Assembly: GCA_947492375.1 (NCBI GenBank)
Contig: CANLMI010000001.1
Location: forward strand, 620,001 to 684,000
Source of the DNA: an uncultured Kordiimonas sp.
GTDB taxonomy: Bacteria; Pseudomonadota; Alphaproteobacteria; Sphingomonadales; Kordiimonadaceae
Direction of reading: 5' to 3'
DNA: 64,000 bases
Shown here: positions 1-8,454 of the stretch, in pieces
How the letters are laid out: each line of letters begins with the position of its first letter
Position numbering within the stretch: position 1 is the stretch's first letter
Made by a program: the position numbers and the translations under genes
The notes under the pieces: model-generated
What the model saw: the letters and a program-made list of their open reading frames with translations, nothing else
Told to the model about the DNA's origin: nothing
Databases searched by the model: none

Positions 1-946
1 TGAGCTATTGCCTGATTACGCGATAGAGAAGCTGCGTGAAGATGTTGAAATGGTACGTGCACTGTGCCCGGAATTTGATCTTCAAGCGTATCTTGAAGGA
101 ACGATGACACCAGTGTTTTTTGGTTCTGCGATCAATAATTTTGGTGTGCAGGAGTTATTGGAAGGTGTTGGCACATTTGCACCGAAACCACGTGTTGGTA
201 AGGCACTGGAACGTGAGGTTGAACCGCTTGAGCCCAAATTGACAGCGCTCGTTTTTAAAATTCAGGCGAACATGGATCCCAAACACCGGGACCGTATTGC
301 CTTTGTAAGGCTTGTCTCGGGTAAGTTTAAAAAAGGCATCAAGTTAAAGCATGTGCGCAGTGGTAAAACGATGGCGGTTCATAACGCGCAGCTTTTCCTT
401 GCGCAAGACCGTGAGATTGCCGAAGAAGCGTTTGCAGGTGATATTATTGGTATACCCAACCATGGGAACTTGAGAATTGGTGATACATTGACGGAAGGTG
501 AAGAAATCCGTTTCACGGGTGTGCCGTCATTTGCGCCTGAAATTCTACAGAAAGTACGTTCAGAAGACCCAATGAAAGCCAAGCATTTGGGCCGTGCGCT
601 CGGACAACTTGCAGAAGAGGGTGCTGCACGGGTATTTAAACCAAACCTTGGTAGTGATTGGGTTGTGGGTGTAGTGGGGCCACTACAGTTTGATGTTTTG
701 GCCGACCGGATCAGAACGGAATATCAAATTCCGGCGAACTTTGAACCGACTGCCCTGATGACGGCGGAGTGGATCGAAGGTGATGCGCGTGAAGTGAAGC
801 AATTTTCTGATCAGAACCGGGCGTCTATGGCACTCGATCATGCAGGTGCACCGGTTTATCTTGCCCGCAATAACTGGCACCTTGATAAAGCCAAGGATGA
901 CTTCCCAAGTCTTCGCTTTCTCAAGACAAAAGAGGAAGTTGCCTAA
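1..946 (+). CDS. prfC: Peptide chain release factor 3, C-terminal part (5' end outside window)
   Basis: This is the 3' part of prfC; the reading frame is open to the window edge, so the apparent TTG start near base 8 is not real. RF3 is the cytosolic GTPase that recycles RF1/RF2 from the ribosome after termination. The visible 314 residues lack the G1-G3 GTPase motifs and cover the end of the G domain (MTPVFFGSAINNFGVQELL, the G5 region), translation-factor domain II and the RF3 C-terminal domain (VVGVVGPLQFDVLADR). The stop overlaps by 4 bases the end of the convergent dioxygenase gene. Recognition is firm. Confidence 0.93.
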   Translation, partial: ELLPDYAIEKLREDVEMVRALCPEFDLQAYLEGTMTPVFFGSAINNFGVQELLEGVGTFAPKPRVGKALEREVEPLEPKLTALVFKIQANMDPKHRDRIAFVRLVSGKFKKGIKLKHVRSGKTMAVHNAQLFLAQDREIAEEAFAGDIIGIPNHGNLRIGDTLTEGEEIRFTGVPSFAPEILQKVRSEDPMKAKHLGRALGQLAEEGAARVFKPNLGSDWVVGVVGPLQFDVLADRIRTEYQIPANFEPTALMTAEWIEGDAREVKQFSDQNRASMALDHAGAPVYLARNNWHLDKAKDDFPSLRFLKTKEEVA

Positions 947-1851
947 TTGGAAAATAGAGCAAAAGGGTGTGGGCGTAAATTGCCATAAAGTGCTAGTCGT
1001 TCACGCCCTTTTTCTGCAAAGCCCCTTTTGTGAAAACCAAATGTATCAGCGATTACAAGAGTGTTTTCTGGGACTGTAATTGATTTTGGCTTTGTGAGGC
1101 CTATATCCTTGAGGTCATCCTCCTTGATACGAAATGAGCCGTCTTTTTCCTGACAAGGTTTATCAAGAACCGATAGAGCCTTTTTGTATTCCCATTTTCT
1201 GCGGTATTTATTTAACTTATGGCTATATGGAACATAGGTAAATGGCCCATCATCAATGGTGACAGGGCGCAGAAAATACCAGAATTTCATGCTGCTGAAA
1301 AATGTGTCCCGGTGAATATCTTTTTGTAAATCTTCAGCAGTATTTTCACCCCCTTGGACGGTAAGATAAATCCAGAGTGAGGATGGTTTGTGGGCCCGAC
1401 CTGTAATGGTTTTTGAGTATGCGTTTAACCTTTTATCATGGCTGAGGGCATGAATGTTTGGCATCAAAGCGCTATCAATATTTATGAAACGATTAAGTGT
1501 ACTGCCATCAAACCGGTCAAAACCCCAAGGGTATATATGTTTAGCACCAAACCCGGCTTTCTTTCGTTCTGGTATCGGCGTTTCAAGTTTTGAGCGTAGT
1601 ATTGCCTGTTCGGCTTCTTTCTTAATTGCATCAAATAGAGCTGTTTCGAGAAAATCATGAACGGATAAAAAGCCTTGCTCTCTAAGCATTTTGCAGTGCG
1701 GATGATTAGAAATACCAGATTGCATGTATCTAATTTGATTGCAGAGGTTTGCCAATTGTATCCGGAAAGTATGCAGGCCTATTTTATTGAGCTGTTTGTT
1801 GCCAACCCATTTGTCATCAAAATTTTTTTCGCGGCTAAAAAGTGAAACCAT
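943..1851 (-). CDS. Phytanoyl-CoA dioxygenase (PhyH)-like Fe(II)/2-oxoglutarate oxygenase
   Basis: A 302-residue protein with the facial-triad pattern of Fe(II)/2-oxoglutarate oxygenases: H180-x-D182 in KDIHRDTFFSS, a distal His at about 274 in FGFHKRG, and Arg at 283/285 that could hold 2-oxoglutarate. Spacing and the preceding WIYLTVQGGEN strand fit the PhyH family. No signal peptide is seen. The substrate cannot be told from sequence. It stands alone, convergent with prfC and divergent from the VOC gene. The ATG start is clear, with no strong ribosome-binding site. Confidence 0.62.
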   Translation of the reverse strand: MVSLFSREKNFDDKWVGNKQLNKIGLHTFRIQLANLCNQIRYMQSGISNHPHCKMLREQGFLSVHDFLETALFDAIKKEAEQAILRSKLETPIPERKKAGFGAKHIYPWGFDRFDGSTLNRFINIDSALMPNIHALSHDKRLNAYSKTITGRAHKPSSLWIYLTVQGGENTAEDLQKDIHRDTFFSSMKFWYFLRPVTIDDGPFTYVPYSHKLNKYRRKWEYKKALSVLDKPCQEKDGSFRIKEDDLKDIGLTKPKSITVPENTLVIADTFGFHKRGFAEKGRERLALYGNLRPHPFALFSN

Positions 1852-1951
1852 AGTCTTAAACGCCGTTATTGCCCTTGATTAAGAAACTTATAAAAGCAAA
1901 CAGGCCATTATGCTATGTTAGATTTTGTAGGGAAGGTTAATGGAGGATTTT

Positions 1952-2371
1952 ATGGCCGACGAAAATCAAGGCAGAATAACGGGACTGGGTGGTGTTTTTG
2001 TGAAAACCAAAGACCGTGAGCAGCTAGTTAGCTGGTACCGGGATAAACTTGGATTACCTTATGATGGATACGGTATAAATTTCATGTTTCGCGATTATGG
2101 AAACGCGGATCAAGAAGGCTATAATGTATGGGGGCCTTTCAAAGATGATACCGACTATTTTGAGCCTTCTAAAAAGGAATTTATGATTAATCTGCGCGTC
2201 GAAAATTTAGAGCAGTTTCTGGAAAAACTAAAGGCTGAGGGTATTGAGCAAATCGGTGAACTTGTTGACGAAGAATATGGTAAATTTGCCTGGATTGTTG
2301 ACCCTGAAGGAACAAAAATAGAGCTTTGGGAACAGGTGGGGCCTGTACCTGAGGTTGCTGTTGGAAAGTAA
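1952..2371 (+). CDS. VOC (glyoxalase/bleomycin-resistance) family protein
   Basis: A 139-residue single VOC module: strand GVFVKTKDREQLVSWYRDKLGL at the N-terminus and the closing WIVDPEGTKIELWEQ, which carries the usual C-terminal Glu metal ligand. VOC proteins are small cytosolic metal-dependent lyases, isomerases or dioxygenases; no specific substrate is indicated. I chose the ATG at 1952 because GGAGGA at 1942-1947 lies 4 bases upstream; an in-frame ATG at 1940 would put that Shine-Dalgarno sequence inside the gene. Confidence 0.78.
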   Translation: MADENQGRITGLGGVFVKTKDREQLVSWYRDKLGLPYDGYGINFMFRDYGNADQEGYNVWGPFKDDTDYFEPSKKEFMINLRVENLEQFLEKLKAEGIEQIGELVDEEYGKFAWIVDPEGTKIELWEQVGPVPEVAVGK

Positions 2372-2488
2372 CTCTTCAAAAGAGCATGTATGTGCTGTTG
2401 TACGGGTTAGAAAAGTAAGCTGTTGCAGTATTTGATATCTTGCCAAATGTGCTTCATAGTCGGTTTAAGGGAAATGGGGAGAAAATCG

Positions 2489-3559
2489 ATGAAAAAAATA
2501 CTGTTCGGTATCATGGGGCTATTATTACTGGGTATGTTATGGCTTGCCTTTGGCCCGGCCCCAATTGACCCGGTTGCTTATAACCCGCCAGTGTCAGAAG
2601 GGTTTGTTGGTGGCTATACCCAAAATGCCGGGCTCTCAAATGTAGAAGTGATTGCGCTTGGTGATGGGATGTATGGGCCCGAGGATGTTGCTGTCGATAG
2701 CGCTGGGCGTATATATGGCGGCCTCCATGATGGCAGGATTATTCGGATATCGCCTGACGGAGTTCAGGAAGTTTTTGCTGACACGAAAGGTAGGCCGCTG
2801 GGCCTGCATTTTGATGCCTTGGGAAACCTGATTGTTGCCGATAGCTGGAAAGGGTTATTGTCGGTGAATACGGCAGGGGAAATTACTGTTCTTGCAACAC
2901 AGTCGGAAGGGTTACCCTTTGCTTTTACAGATGATCTGGATATCGCAAGTGACGGTAAAATTTATTTTTCTGATGCCAGCAGTAAATATACTCAACCTGA
3001 TTATGTGCTTGATCTGCTAGAAGCTCGCGGACATGGGCGTTTGTTAGTTTTTGACCCCGGGACAGGCGAGACAAAAACACTTCTTGATAATCTTTATTTT
3101 GCTAATGGTATTGCGGTATCACGCGGTGAAGATTTCGTTCTTGTGAATGAAACTGGCCGATACCGCATAACCCGATATTGGCTGAAAGGGGATAAGGCGG
3201 GAACAAGTGATATATTTGTCGATAATTTACCCGGCTTTCCGGACGGTGTGTCCTCTAACCGGAATGGTGTCTTTTGGGTTGCTATGCCAACCCCCAGAAG
3301 CGAAGATGTTGATAAAGCCCACCCAAATCCGTTCATGAAGAAAATTTTGTCAAAGCTACCCAAATTTATGCAGCCAGCAGCAGTGAAATATGGGCTGGTT
3401 CTGGCCTTTGATGAAAGCGGTAATTTGCTGGGTAGCTATCATGATATAGATGGGGCCCCAACCTATATGGTGACATCGGTCGAGCAGGTGGGCGATACCA
3501 TCTATCTCGGGAGTTTAGAGGCACCGCAAATTGTTAGAATGAAAGTGCCGTTAAAGTAG
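2489..3559 (+). CDS. SMP-30/gluconolactonase/strictosidine-synthase-like beta-propeller protein
   Basis: A 356-residue protein beginning with a signal anchor (about residues 1-21, MKKILFGIMGLLLLGMLWLA), then a six-bladed propeller typical of the SMP-30/strictosidine synthase family: YGPEDVAVDSAGRIYGG, FTDDLDIASDGKIYFSDASS and NGIAVSRGEDFVLVNET. The FSDASS loop and the later LPGFPDGVSSNRNG segment are family hallmarks. It probably acts as a periplasmic or membrane-bound lactonase/hydrolase; the substrate is unknown. Start at 2489 chosen from GGGGAGA six bases upstream; the frame extends to 2423 but that part lacks sense. Confidence 0.75.
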   Translation: MKKILFGIMGLLLLGMLWLAFGPAPIDPVAYNPPVSEGFVGGYTQNAGLSNVEVIALGDGMYGPEDVAVDSAGRIYGGLHDGRIIRISPDGVQEVFADTKGRPLGLHFDALGNLIVADSWKGLLSVNTAGEITVLATQSEGLPFAFTDDLDIASDGKIYFSDASSKYTQPDYVLDLLEARGHGRLLVFDPGTGETKTLLDNLYFANGIAVSRGEDFVLVNETGRYRITRYWLKGDKAGTSDIFVDNLPGFPDGVSSNRNGVFWVAMPTPRSEDVDKAHPNPFMKKILSKLPKFMQPAAVKYGLVLAFDESGNLLGSYHDIDGAPTYMVTSVEQVGDTIYLGSLEAPQIVRMKVPLK

Positions 3560-3625
3560 GAGTATTGGAAAAGGTATAAAAGATTTTCTGACAATAGTTC
3601 TGGATGTTTATAAAAACGAGACGGT

Positions 3626-4354
3626 TTAGCTACTGACTGAAACAGCAACGCTTGCTGCTATTATTGTGACAACTATTGCATTTGCGGTTTCAATTGCTTT
3701 CTTTGCTGCTTTGCTTGCATAGTTGCCTTTCGTTATTTCTTCGATACGCGCCTTTCGCTCAGTAAGCTTCTTCTTGTTGAAAAACAGCGTCAACATTGAA
3801 GCCTCTTTCAAAAGGGCGATGAGAATACTGAGAGTAGTATCGATGGTATCAGTATCAGTGAATATGGCTTCTTCGATTGATGCAATTATCCGTTTTTTTG
3901 GGGCAAGGTTTAAAGCTGGATAATAGATTTTATTAAAGAAGAAAAAGACTTTCCCTTTTTGGGCCGTCACCAACCCTTTTTCACACAATTTTTGATTACT
4001 CAATTTTATAAGGCTTTGCATTGAGGTGAATGCCAGAATTCAGTAACTTGCAGCGCGTTCATGTTTGCTCTGTATGAGTTTGTCGAGGCAAAGGTCAAGA
4101 ACGATATTGCCAGTGTGTTCGCTGGAAATAACCTTGATATTGCCTTCTTTCTTTATACCTATAAAACCGGGTTTGCTCTCTTCTATGACAATGCGATCTA
4201 AAACTAGCAATTCAGTAAGTATTGCCGCACCCATCAGGGTTTTATAATATTGGCTGGCTTTAGAAGTGATAGCGCCCGTTTTTGAGTCGAGGGCTAAAGG
4301 TAAGATCATTTCATGAATTTGAAGTTCAGGTAATTCAGTCTGTGGATTGATCAT
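3626..4354 (-). pseudogene. GPP34 (GOLPH3/VPS74-like) protein gene interrupted by an in-frame TGA
   Basis: Two open stretches (4354-4040 and 4021-3626) lie in the same frame and join into one 242-residue protein apart from a single TGA at 4042-4040. The first part has the GPP34 signature (MILPLALDSKTGAITSK, then MGAAILTELLVLDRIVIE); the second resembles the C-terminal half (LCEKGLVTAQKGKVFFFFNK, PALNLAPKKRIIASIEEAIF). In my recollection of the family, the codon at the stop falls where a Trp is usual, so TGG to TGA is the simplest change. AAGGGGG lies upstream of the ATG. Eukaryotic members bind phosphoinositide on Golgi; the bacterial role is unknown. It may be a pseudogene, a sequencing error or a readthrough gene. 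Confidence 0.68.
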
Positions 4355-4428
4355 AAAGCCCCCTTCATATTAGTTTTATACGGGGAATTATGTCGTTTTT
4401 TCAAGGTGTTGAGAATATTATCAGTCGT

Positions 4429-5268
4429 CTAGCCGCTTGAAATCGGCGGTACAGGCACCCCAAAGCTTTGTACAAGCGATCCGGCAACTAAACCCCAGCC
4501 ATCAACAAGAACAAAAAAGATTAGCTTAAAGGGGAGGGCGATCATAACAGGAGGAAGCATCATCATACCCATCGACATTAGGATAGAGGCAACAACCATA
4601 TCAATAATGATGAAGGGAATATAGACGAGAAAACCAATTTCAAAAGCTCGTCTTAGTTCACTAATCATAAAAGCCGGCACAAGCGTTGTAATTGGAATTG
4701 TACTGGGGTCTTCTGATTGAGGTTGCCCCGCTAAATCCTGAAACAACACGAGGTCAGCCTCGCGCACTTGGGCTAACATGAAATTGCGCATTGGCACAAT
4801 GCCGCGGTTATACGCTTCGACCTCATCTATTTCTTCATTGACCAAAGGGTCGATCCCTAATTCCCAAACTTGCGTGAGTGTGGGGGCCATTACATATGCC
4901 GTTAAAAACATTGCTAAAGAAATTAATACGATATTTGGTGGTGTTTGCTGGGTGCCAAGCGCGCTTCTCAGAAGCGAGAATACAATTACAATCCGTGTGA
5001 AACTTGTCATCATCACAAGGATGCCCGGCGCAAGGCTGAGTACCGTCATCAATAAAATTAATTGAACAACACGTCCGGTAAGGGTACCTCCTTCGCCGAG
5101 GTCAATATTGACAGATTGAGCATGGACACTTGAGCCGATTAAAATAATGGCAGCGATTAGCAATGGAAGCGTTAGCGGCATTAGTTTGTACAAGGAGGGG
5201 CGTTTGGCAATGATTGTTGATGCCATTGGCTGTACTCTGTTTTTATACTTGGGTAAATCGATCCTCAT
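4429..5268 (-). CDS. fliP: Flagellar type III export apparatus protein FliP
   Basis: A 279-residue FliP, core of the export gate with FliQ and FliR in the inner membrane. An N-terminal signal sequence (MPLTLPLLIAAIILIGSSVHAQ) is followed by four transmembrane helices: LSLAPGILVMMTSFTRIVIV, the LISLAMFLTAYVMAP region, ELRRAFEIGFLVYIPFIIID and MMLPPVMIALPFKLIFFVL. Length and order match the family. It is last in the leftward fhlB-like-fliO-fliP cluster, 21 bases after fliO. The start could also be the ATG at 5226. Confidence 0.96.
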   Translation of the reverse strand: MRIDLPKYKNRVQPMASTIIAKRPSLYKLMPLTLPLLIAAIILIGSSVHAQSVNIDLGEGGTLTGRVVQLILLMTVLSLAPGILVMMTSFTRIVIVFSLLRSALGTQQTPPNIVLISLAMFLTAYVMAPTLTQVWELGIDPLVNEEIDEVEAYNRGIVPMRNFMLAQVREADLVLFQDLAGQPQSEDPSTIPITTLVPAFMISELRRAFEIGFLVYIPFIIIDMVVASILMSMGMMMLPPVMIALPFKLIFFVLVDGWGLVAGSLVQSFGVPVPPISSG

Positions 5269-5289
5269 ACTTTTAAACGCCTTATATGA

Positions 5290-5583
5290 TCAGATTTCAG
5301 TATCTTGAATGTTGTCGGTTGTTTGGTCTTTTTTGTCAATAACCGTAACGCCGTTAGGGCCAACGCCCAAAAAATATTCATCTCCCCGCCATTTTACAGC
5401 CATTAGCCGATTTCGCGCATCAACCATTCGGGTTTCCAGTATCTCTATATTTGTTTTTTTACCTATTTTAGTAGGAACGTGCCCTGGCAAAAGGCCAAAC
5501 CGCTTAACGGCCCAAGACAATCCACCCAAGAGGGCCAGTACGAAAATGAGGGCAAGTAATGCTGTAAAAATTTCAGTAGTCAT
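5290..5583 (-). CDS. fliO: Flagellar biosynthesis protein FliO
   Basis: A 97-residue protein with one N-terminal transmembrane helix (FTALLALIFVLALLGGLSWAV) and a small cytoplasmic domain containing NIEILETRMVDARNRLMAVKW and EYFLGVGPNGVTVIDK, the FliO pattern. FliO helps assemble the FliP ring. It overlaps the upstream fhlB-like gene by 11 bases and precedes fliP, which supports the call despite weak sequence conservation. Confidence 0.9.
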   Translation of the reverse strand: MTTEIFTALLALIFVLALLGGLSWAVKRFGLLPGHVPTKIGKKTNIEILETRMVDARNRLMAVKWRGDEYFLGVGPNGVTVIDKKDQTTDNIQDTEI

Positions 5584-5971
5584 TCTTGTCTTTCTTGATA
5601 ATAGAGGGTTTTTCGTTGCCTTTGGGGTTTGTTATAGCTTCATTCATGTCTTCCTGTGTAGAAGAAGACGATGAAAGAGGTTGATGATTTTCATCTCGTT
5701 TTTCATAGCTATATACTTTTTCCAGAATCAAGGAAACAGTGTGCAATGCCTCAAGCGGAATTGGGCTATTGATTTCAAATTGTTCCAATATATCAGTAAG
5801 TTCAGAATCCTGCCTAACTTTAACACCTTCTGCGAAGGCGATATCTAAAATTTTTTCTGCGTTAAATCCTTTTCCCTTTGCCGTAATCTGCGGCGAACGC
5901 TCAGGGTCGCTCTGTTTTACAGCAACAGCTTTACGGTTCATAAGGGGTGTATGATCTGATGATTTGGTCAT
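5573..5971 (-). CDS. FhlB/YlqH-like protein (stand-alone FlhB C-terminal domain homologue)
   Basis: About 132 residues. The middle (GFNAEKILDIAFAEGVKV ... IPLEALHTVSLILEKVYSYE) matches the FlhB cytoplasmic substrate domain without its membrane part or NPTH cleavage site; such FhlB/YlqH proteins occur in flagellar operons of many bacteria. The C-terminal 40 residues are Ser/Lys/Glu-rich and probably disordered. It is first in an operon with fliO (11-base overlap) and fliP. The ATG at 5971 is preferred to the TTG at 6007; neither has a strong Shine-Dalgarno site. A role in export substrate switching is inferred. Confidence 0.7.
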   Translation of the reverse strand: MTKSSDHTPLMNRKAVAVKQSDPERSPQITAKGKGFNAEKILDIAFAEGVKVRQDSELTDILEQFEINSPIPLEALHTVSLILEKVYSYEKRDENHQPLSSSSSTQEDMNEAITNPKGNEKPSIIKKDKNDY

Positions 5972-6146
5972 AGATGATATTTCAACGCCATATTGATTTG
6001 ATAGCAAGCGTAAAGATAATTTTTGTAAAATTTTATATATTAACCATTTTTGTTTAGAACTTGTTAAAGTGCTCTATGTCATGTTAATGTGTTAATAACC
6101 ATATTTAGTGTTTTGATACAGGTTTGGGAAAAGGGTAAAGCCGATT

Positions 6147-6584
6147 ATGGAAACAAACGCCTTACCAATAATGGCAGCGTTGAAAAAACGACTGAAATGG
6201 CTTAATGCCAATCAGAGCGTTGTCAGCCAAAATATAGCAAATGCCGATACCCCCGGGTACCGTGCAAAACGCATAGCAGATCAGGACTTTTCCAGTCTTG
6301 TTGACGATTTGACGAAAACACAGTCAAGGATGTCTGCAACAAGCACCGTCGCTTTGAAAACAAGCGATACAAGACATATGAATGTTGGCGGCGTTTCAGG
6401 GGGTACTCCAGCTATAAAAGAAGATGATAGCGTTGAGGAAACTCCAGACGGCAATGCTGTCGTTCTTGAAGAAGAAATGTTGAAACTTGCTGATAACCAA
6501 ATGCAATATGGTTTAGCGATTAACTTATACCGCAAAAATGCGGGGCTGTTGAAGTCAGCCATTGGTCAGGGCAACAATGGCTAG
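6147..6584 (+). CDS. flgB: Flagellar basal-body proximal rod protein FlgB
   Basis: A 145-residue rod protein. The N-terminal NQSVVSQNIANADTPGYRAKR is the flagellar rod/hook signature, and the C-terminal helix ends in LYRKNAGLLKSAIGQG. FlgB is exported and forms the proximal rod in the periplasm. It starts the rightward cluster flgB-flgC-fliE-fliQ-fliR-flhB-cckA, divergent from the fliOP cluster over a 175-base spacer that must hold promoters for both. Confidence 0.96.
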   Translation: METNALPIMAALKKRLKWLNANQSVVSQNIANADTPGYRAKRIADQDFSSLVDDLTKTQSRMSATSTVALKTSDTRHMNVGGVSGGTPAIKEDDSVEETPDGNAVVLEEEMLKLADNQMQYGLAINLYRKNAGLLKSAIGQGNNG

Positions 6585-6639
6585 AATAGCCTGAGTGCTG
6601 GAACGCTTTATTTAGCAATAAGCTTACAGGAAAGATACC

Positions 6640-7047
6640 ATGGACCTTCAAAAAGCAATGATGACATCAGCGGCAGGGCTTAGGGCTCAGTCAATTCGTA
6701 TGCGGGTCATTTCTGAAAATATTGCCAATTCGGATTCTGTAGCTGATGCCCCGGGGGCAGACCCTTATCGACGTAAATTGGTAACCTTTAAAAGTGAACT
6801 GGACCGGGAATTGGGTTTGGAAACTGTTGAAGCAGAAGGTATCCAATATGATAAATCAAGCTTTGGCCAGCGCTATGATCCCGGCAATCCGGCGGCTGAT
6901 GACGCAGGGTACGTTAAAACAACAAATGTCAATGGTTTGATCGAAGCGATGGATATGCAGCAAGCGCAGCGGACCTACCAATCCAATTTAAATGCGCTTG
7001 AAGGTTCCCGCCGTATGGCAACCTTAACATTAGAATTATTGCGATAG
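6640..7047 (+). CDS. flgC: Flagellar basal-body rod protein FlgC
   Basis: A 135-residue rod protein with the rod/hook motif in AAGLRAQSIRMRVISENIANSDS, the DPYRRKLVTFKSELDRE segment, and the conserved C-terminal YQSNLNALEGSRRMATLTLELLR. AGGA lies 8 bases before the ATG. It sits 55 bases after flgB and 10 before fliE, as in most alphaproteobacterial basal-body operons. Confidence 0.97.
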   Translation: MDLQKAMMTSAAGLRAQSIRMRVISENIANSDSVADAPGADPYRRKLVTFKSELDRELGLETVEAEGIQYDKSSFGQRYDPGNPAADDAGYVKTTNVNGLIEAMDMQQAQRTYQSNLNALEGSRRMATLTLELLR

Positions 7048-7057
7048 GAATTAGCCC

Positions 7058-7378
7058 ATGAATATCAAGCAAATGGATGCCGCCAATGCTTATTCACAGG
7101 CATCGCAGAATTTTCAAAATTTAGCGTCTTCGGGCGATGACGGGGATGTCGTAAAAACAGGTTCGGCATTTGCTGAACTGGTTAGCGACCAGATTGGTCA
7201 GGTGCGCAATGCCACAGCAACAGCAGAGCTTACAAGCGCTCAGTCCTTGACTGGTCAGGCAGATCTGGTTGATGTTGTTACAACCGTTTCTAATGCTGAA
7301 ATGGTTGTTGATACTGTTGTCGCGGTTCGTGACCGGGTTATTTCTGCTTATAATGATATTTTGAAAATGCCAATATGA
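7058..7378 (+). CDS. fliE: Flagellar hook-basal body protein FliE
   Basis: A 106-residue FliE, the adaptor between the MS ring and the rod. The C-terminal part carries the family pattern (ADLVDVVTTVSNAEMVVDTVVAVRDRVISAYNDILKMPI, in pieces), and a Gln/Ala/Ser-rich N-terminus is usual. AGGAATTAGCCC precedes the ATG. It is followed by fliQ after 39 bases. Confidence 0.95.
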   Translation: MNIKQMDAANAYSQASQNFQNLASSGDDGDVVKTGSAFAELVSDQIGQVRNATATAELTSAQSLTGQADLVDVVTTVSNAEMVVDTVVAVRDRVISAYNDILKMPI

Positions 7379-7417
7379 TTTGGTCGGTATGCACCATAAC
7401 TGTGTTTGGTACTATTT

Positions 7418-7684
7418 ATGACGGGCGCTGAAGTTCTCGATTTAGCGAGAGACGCTGTTTATGTTCTGCTTGTGATGTCTGGCCCTTTGTTAGGGATAGG
7501 GCTGCTGGTGGGGTTGGTGATTGCTTTTTTTCAGGCACTCACACAGATACAGGAAATGACGCTAACCTTTGTACCTAAAATTATTGCGGTGTTTTTAACA
7601 CTGTTGATTATCCTGCCGTTTCTCGGCCAAACGATGAGTGAATTCATGGGGCGCTTGATGGAACGTGTTGTTAGTGGCGGCTAG
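7418..7684 (+). CDS. fliQ: Flagellar export protein FliQ
   Basis: An 88-residue protein of two transmembrane helices, exactly the family length when started at the ATG at 7418 (an in-frame TTG at 7406 would add four residues). The central GLVIAFFQALTQIQEMTLTF is diagnostic: ALTQIQE and the following VPKI are nearly invariant. It forms the export gate with FliP and FliR. fliR starts two bases after its stop, so translation is probably coupled. Confidence 0.96.
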   Translation: MTGAEVLDLARDAVYVLLVMSGPLLGIGLLVGLVIAFFQALTQIQEMTLTFVPKIIAVFLTLLIILPFLGQTMSEFMGRLMERVVSGG

Positions 7685-7686
7685 CT

Positions 7687-8445
7687 GTGCTGGATAGTTT
7701 TTTACCTCAAGAAGTGTTTGGTGTTATATTGGTAATGACCCGCTTTGCCCCTCTTGTGATGGTGATGCCGGTACTAGGTGAACAATCAGTACCACGCCGG
7801 ATAAGAGTTAGTTTCGCCTTTCTTCTTTCAATTGTTATTTACGGTGCGGTTCGTGATCAACTGGTCGCTTTACCATCTTCTGTGTTTGATCTGCTGACAT
7901 TGATCGTACGTGAAATCATGGTTGGCCTTATTATTGGTTTAATGGCGCGAGTGTTGATGGCTTCAACGCATGTGGCGGGTACAGTCATAGCCTTTCAAAC
8001 CGGGCTGGCGTCTGCCCAACAATTTGATCCAAACCAAGGCGGTCAAAGCGCTATTGTCGCCTCGTTTATGACTGTAACAGCAATTACGCTTATTGTCGTA
8101 ACTGATCTACATCATTTAATGATTATGGGGCTTGTCAATAGCTACAACCGTTTCCCTGTAGACGGTGTTATCCAGTTTGCCGATTTCGCAGGTGTTGCGA
8201 TTTACTATGTTGTGAAGGCCTTTGAGCTTGGCATTCAATTATCAGCGCCTTTTATACTCTATGCTTTGGTTTATAACCTTGGGCTGGGATTGATTGCCCG
8301 TTTGGTTCCGCAGTTTCAGGTATTTTTTGTTGGTATGCCGGCTAACGTTTTCATGGGCTTTTTACTGTTGATGTTATTAATAGGGTCTATGATGCGATTG
8401 TTTCAAGAACGTTTGGAACAATATTTATTGCAGTTTTTAGGGTAG
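7687..8445 (+). CDS. fliR: Flagellar export protein FliR
   Basis: A 252-residue integral inner-membrane protein with GTG start and about six hydrophobic segments. Family marks include MPVLGEQSVPRRIRVSFAF near residue 30-45 and the loop FQTGLASAQQFDPNQGGQS. The last segment MGFLLLMLLIGSMMRLF precedes a short basic tail. It completes the FliPQR export gate and lies directly between fliQ and flhB. Confidence 0.96.
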   Translation: MLDSFLPQEVFGVILVMTRFAPLVMVMPVLGEQSVPRRIRVSFAFLLSIVIYGAVRDQLVALPSSVFDLLTLIVREIMVGLIIGLMARVLMASTHVAGTVIAFQTGLASAQQFDPNQGGQSAIVASFMTVTAITLIVVTDLHHLMIMGLVNSYNRFPVDGVIQFADFAGVAIYYVVKAFELGIQLSAPFILYALVYNLGLGLIARLVPQFQVFFVGMPANVFMGFLLLMLLIGSMMRLFQERLEQYLLQFLG

Positions 8446-8454
8446 AAAAGCGCC

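Noticed and set aside
6008-6146. CtrA site between the two flagellar clusters
   Set aside because: TTAA repeats occur (for example TTAA-N4-TTAA) but none at N7 spacing; the region is simply AT-rich.
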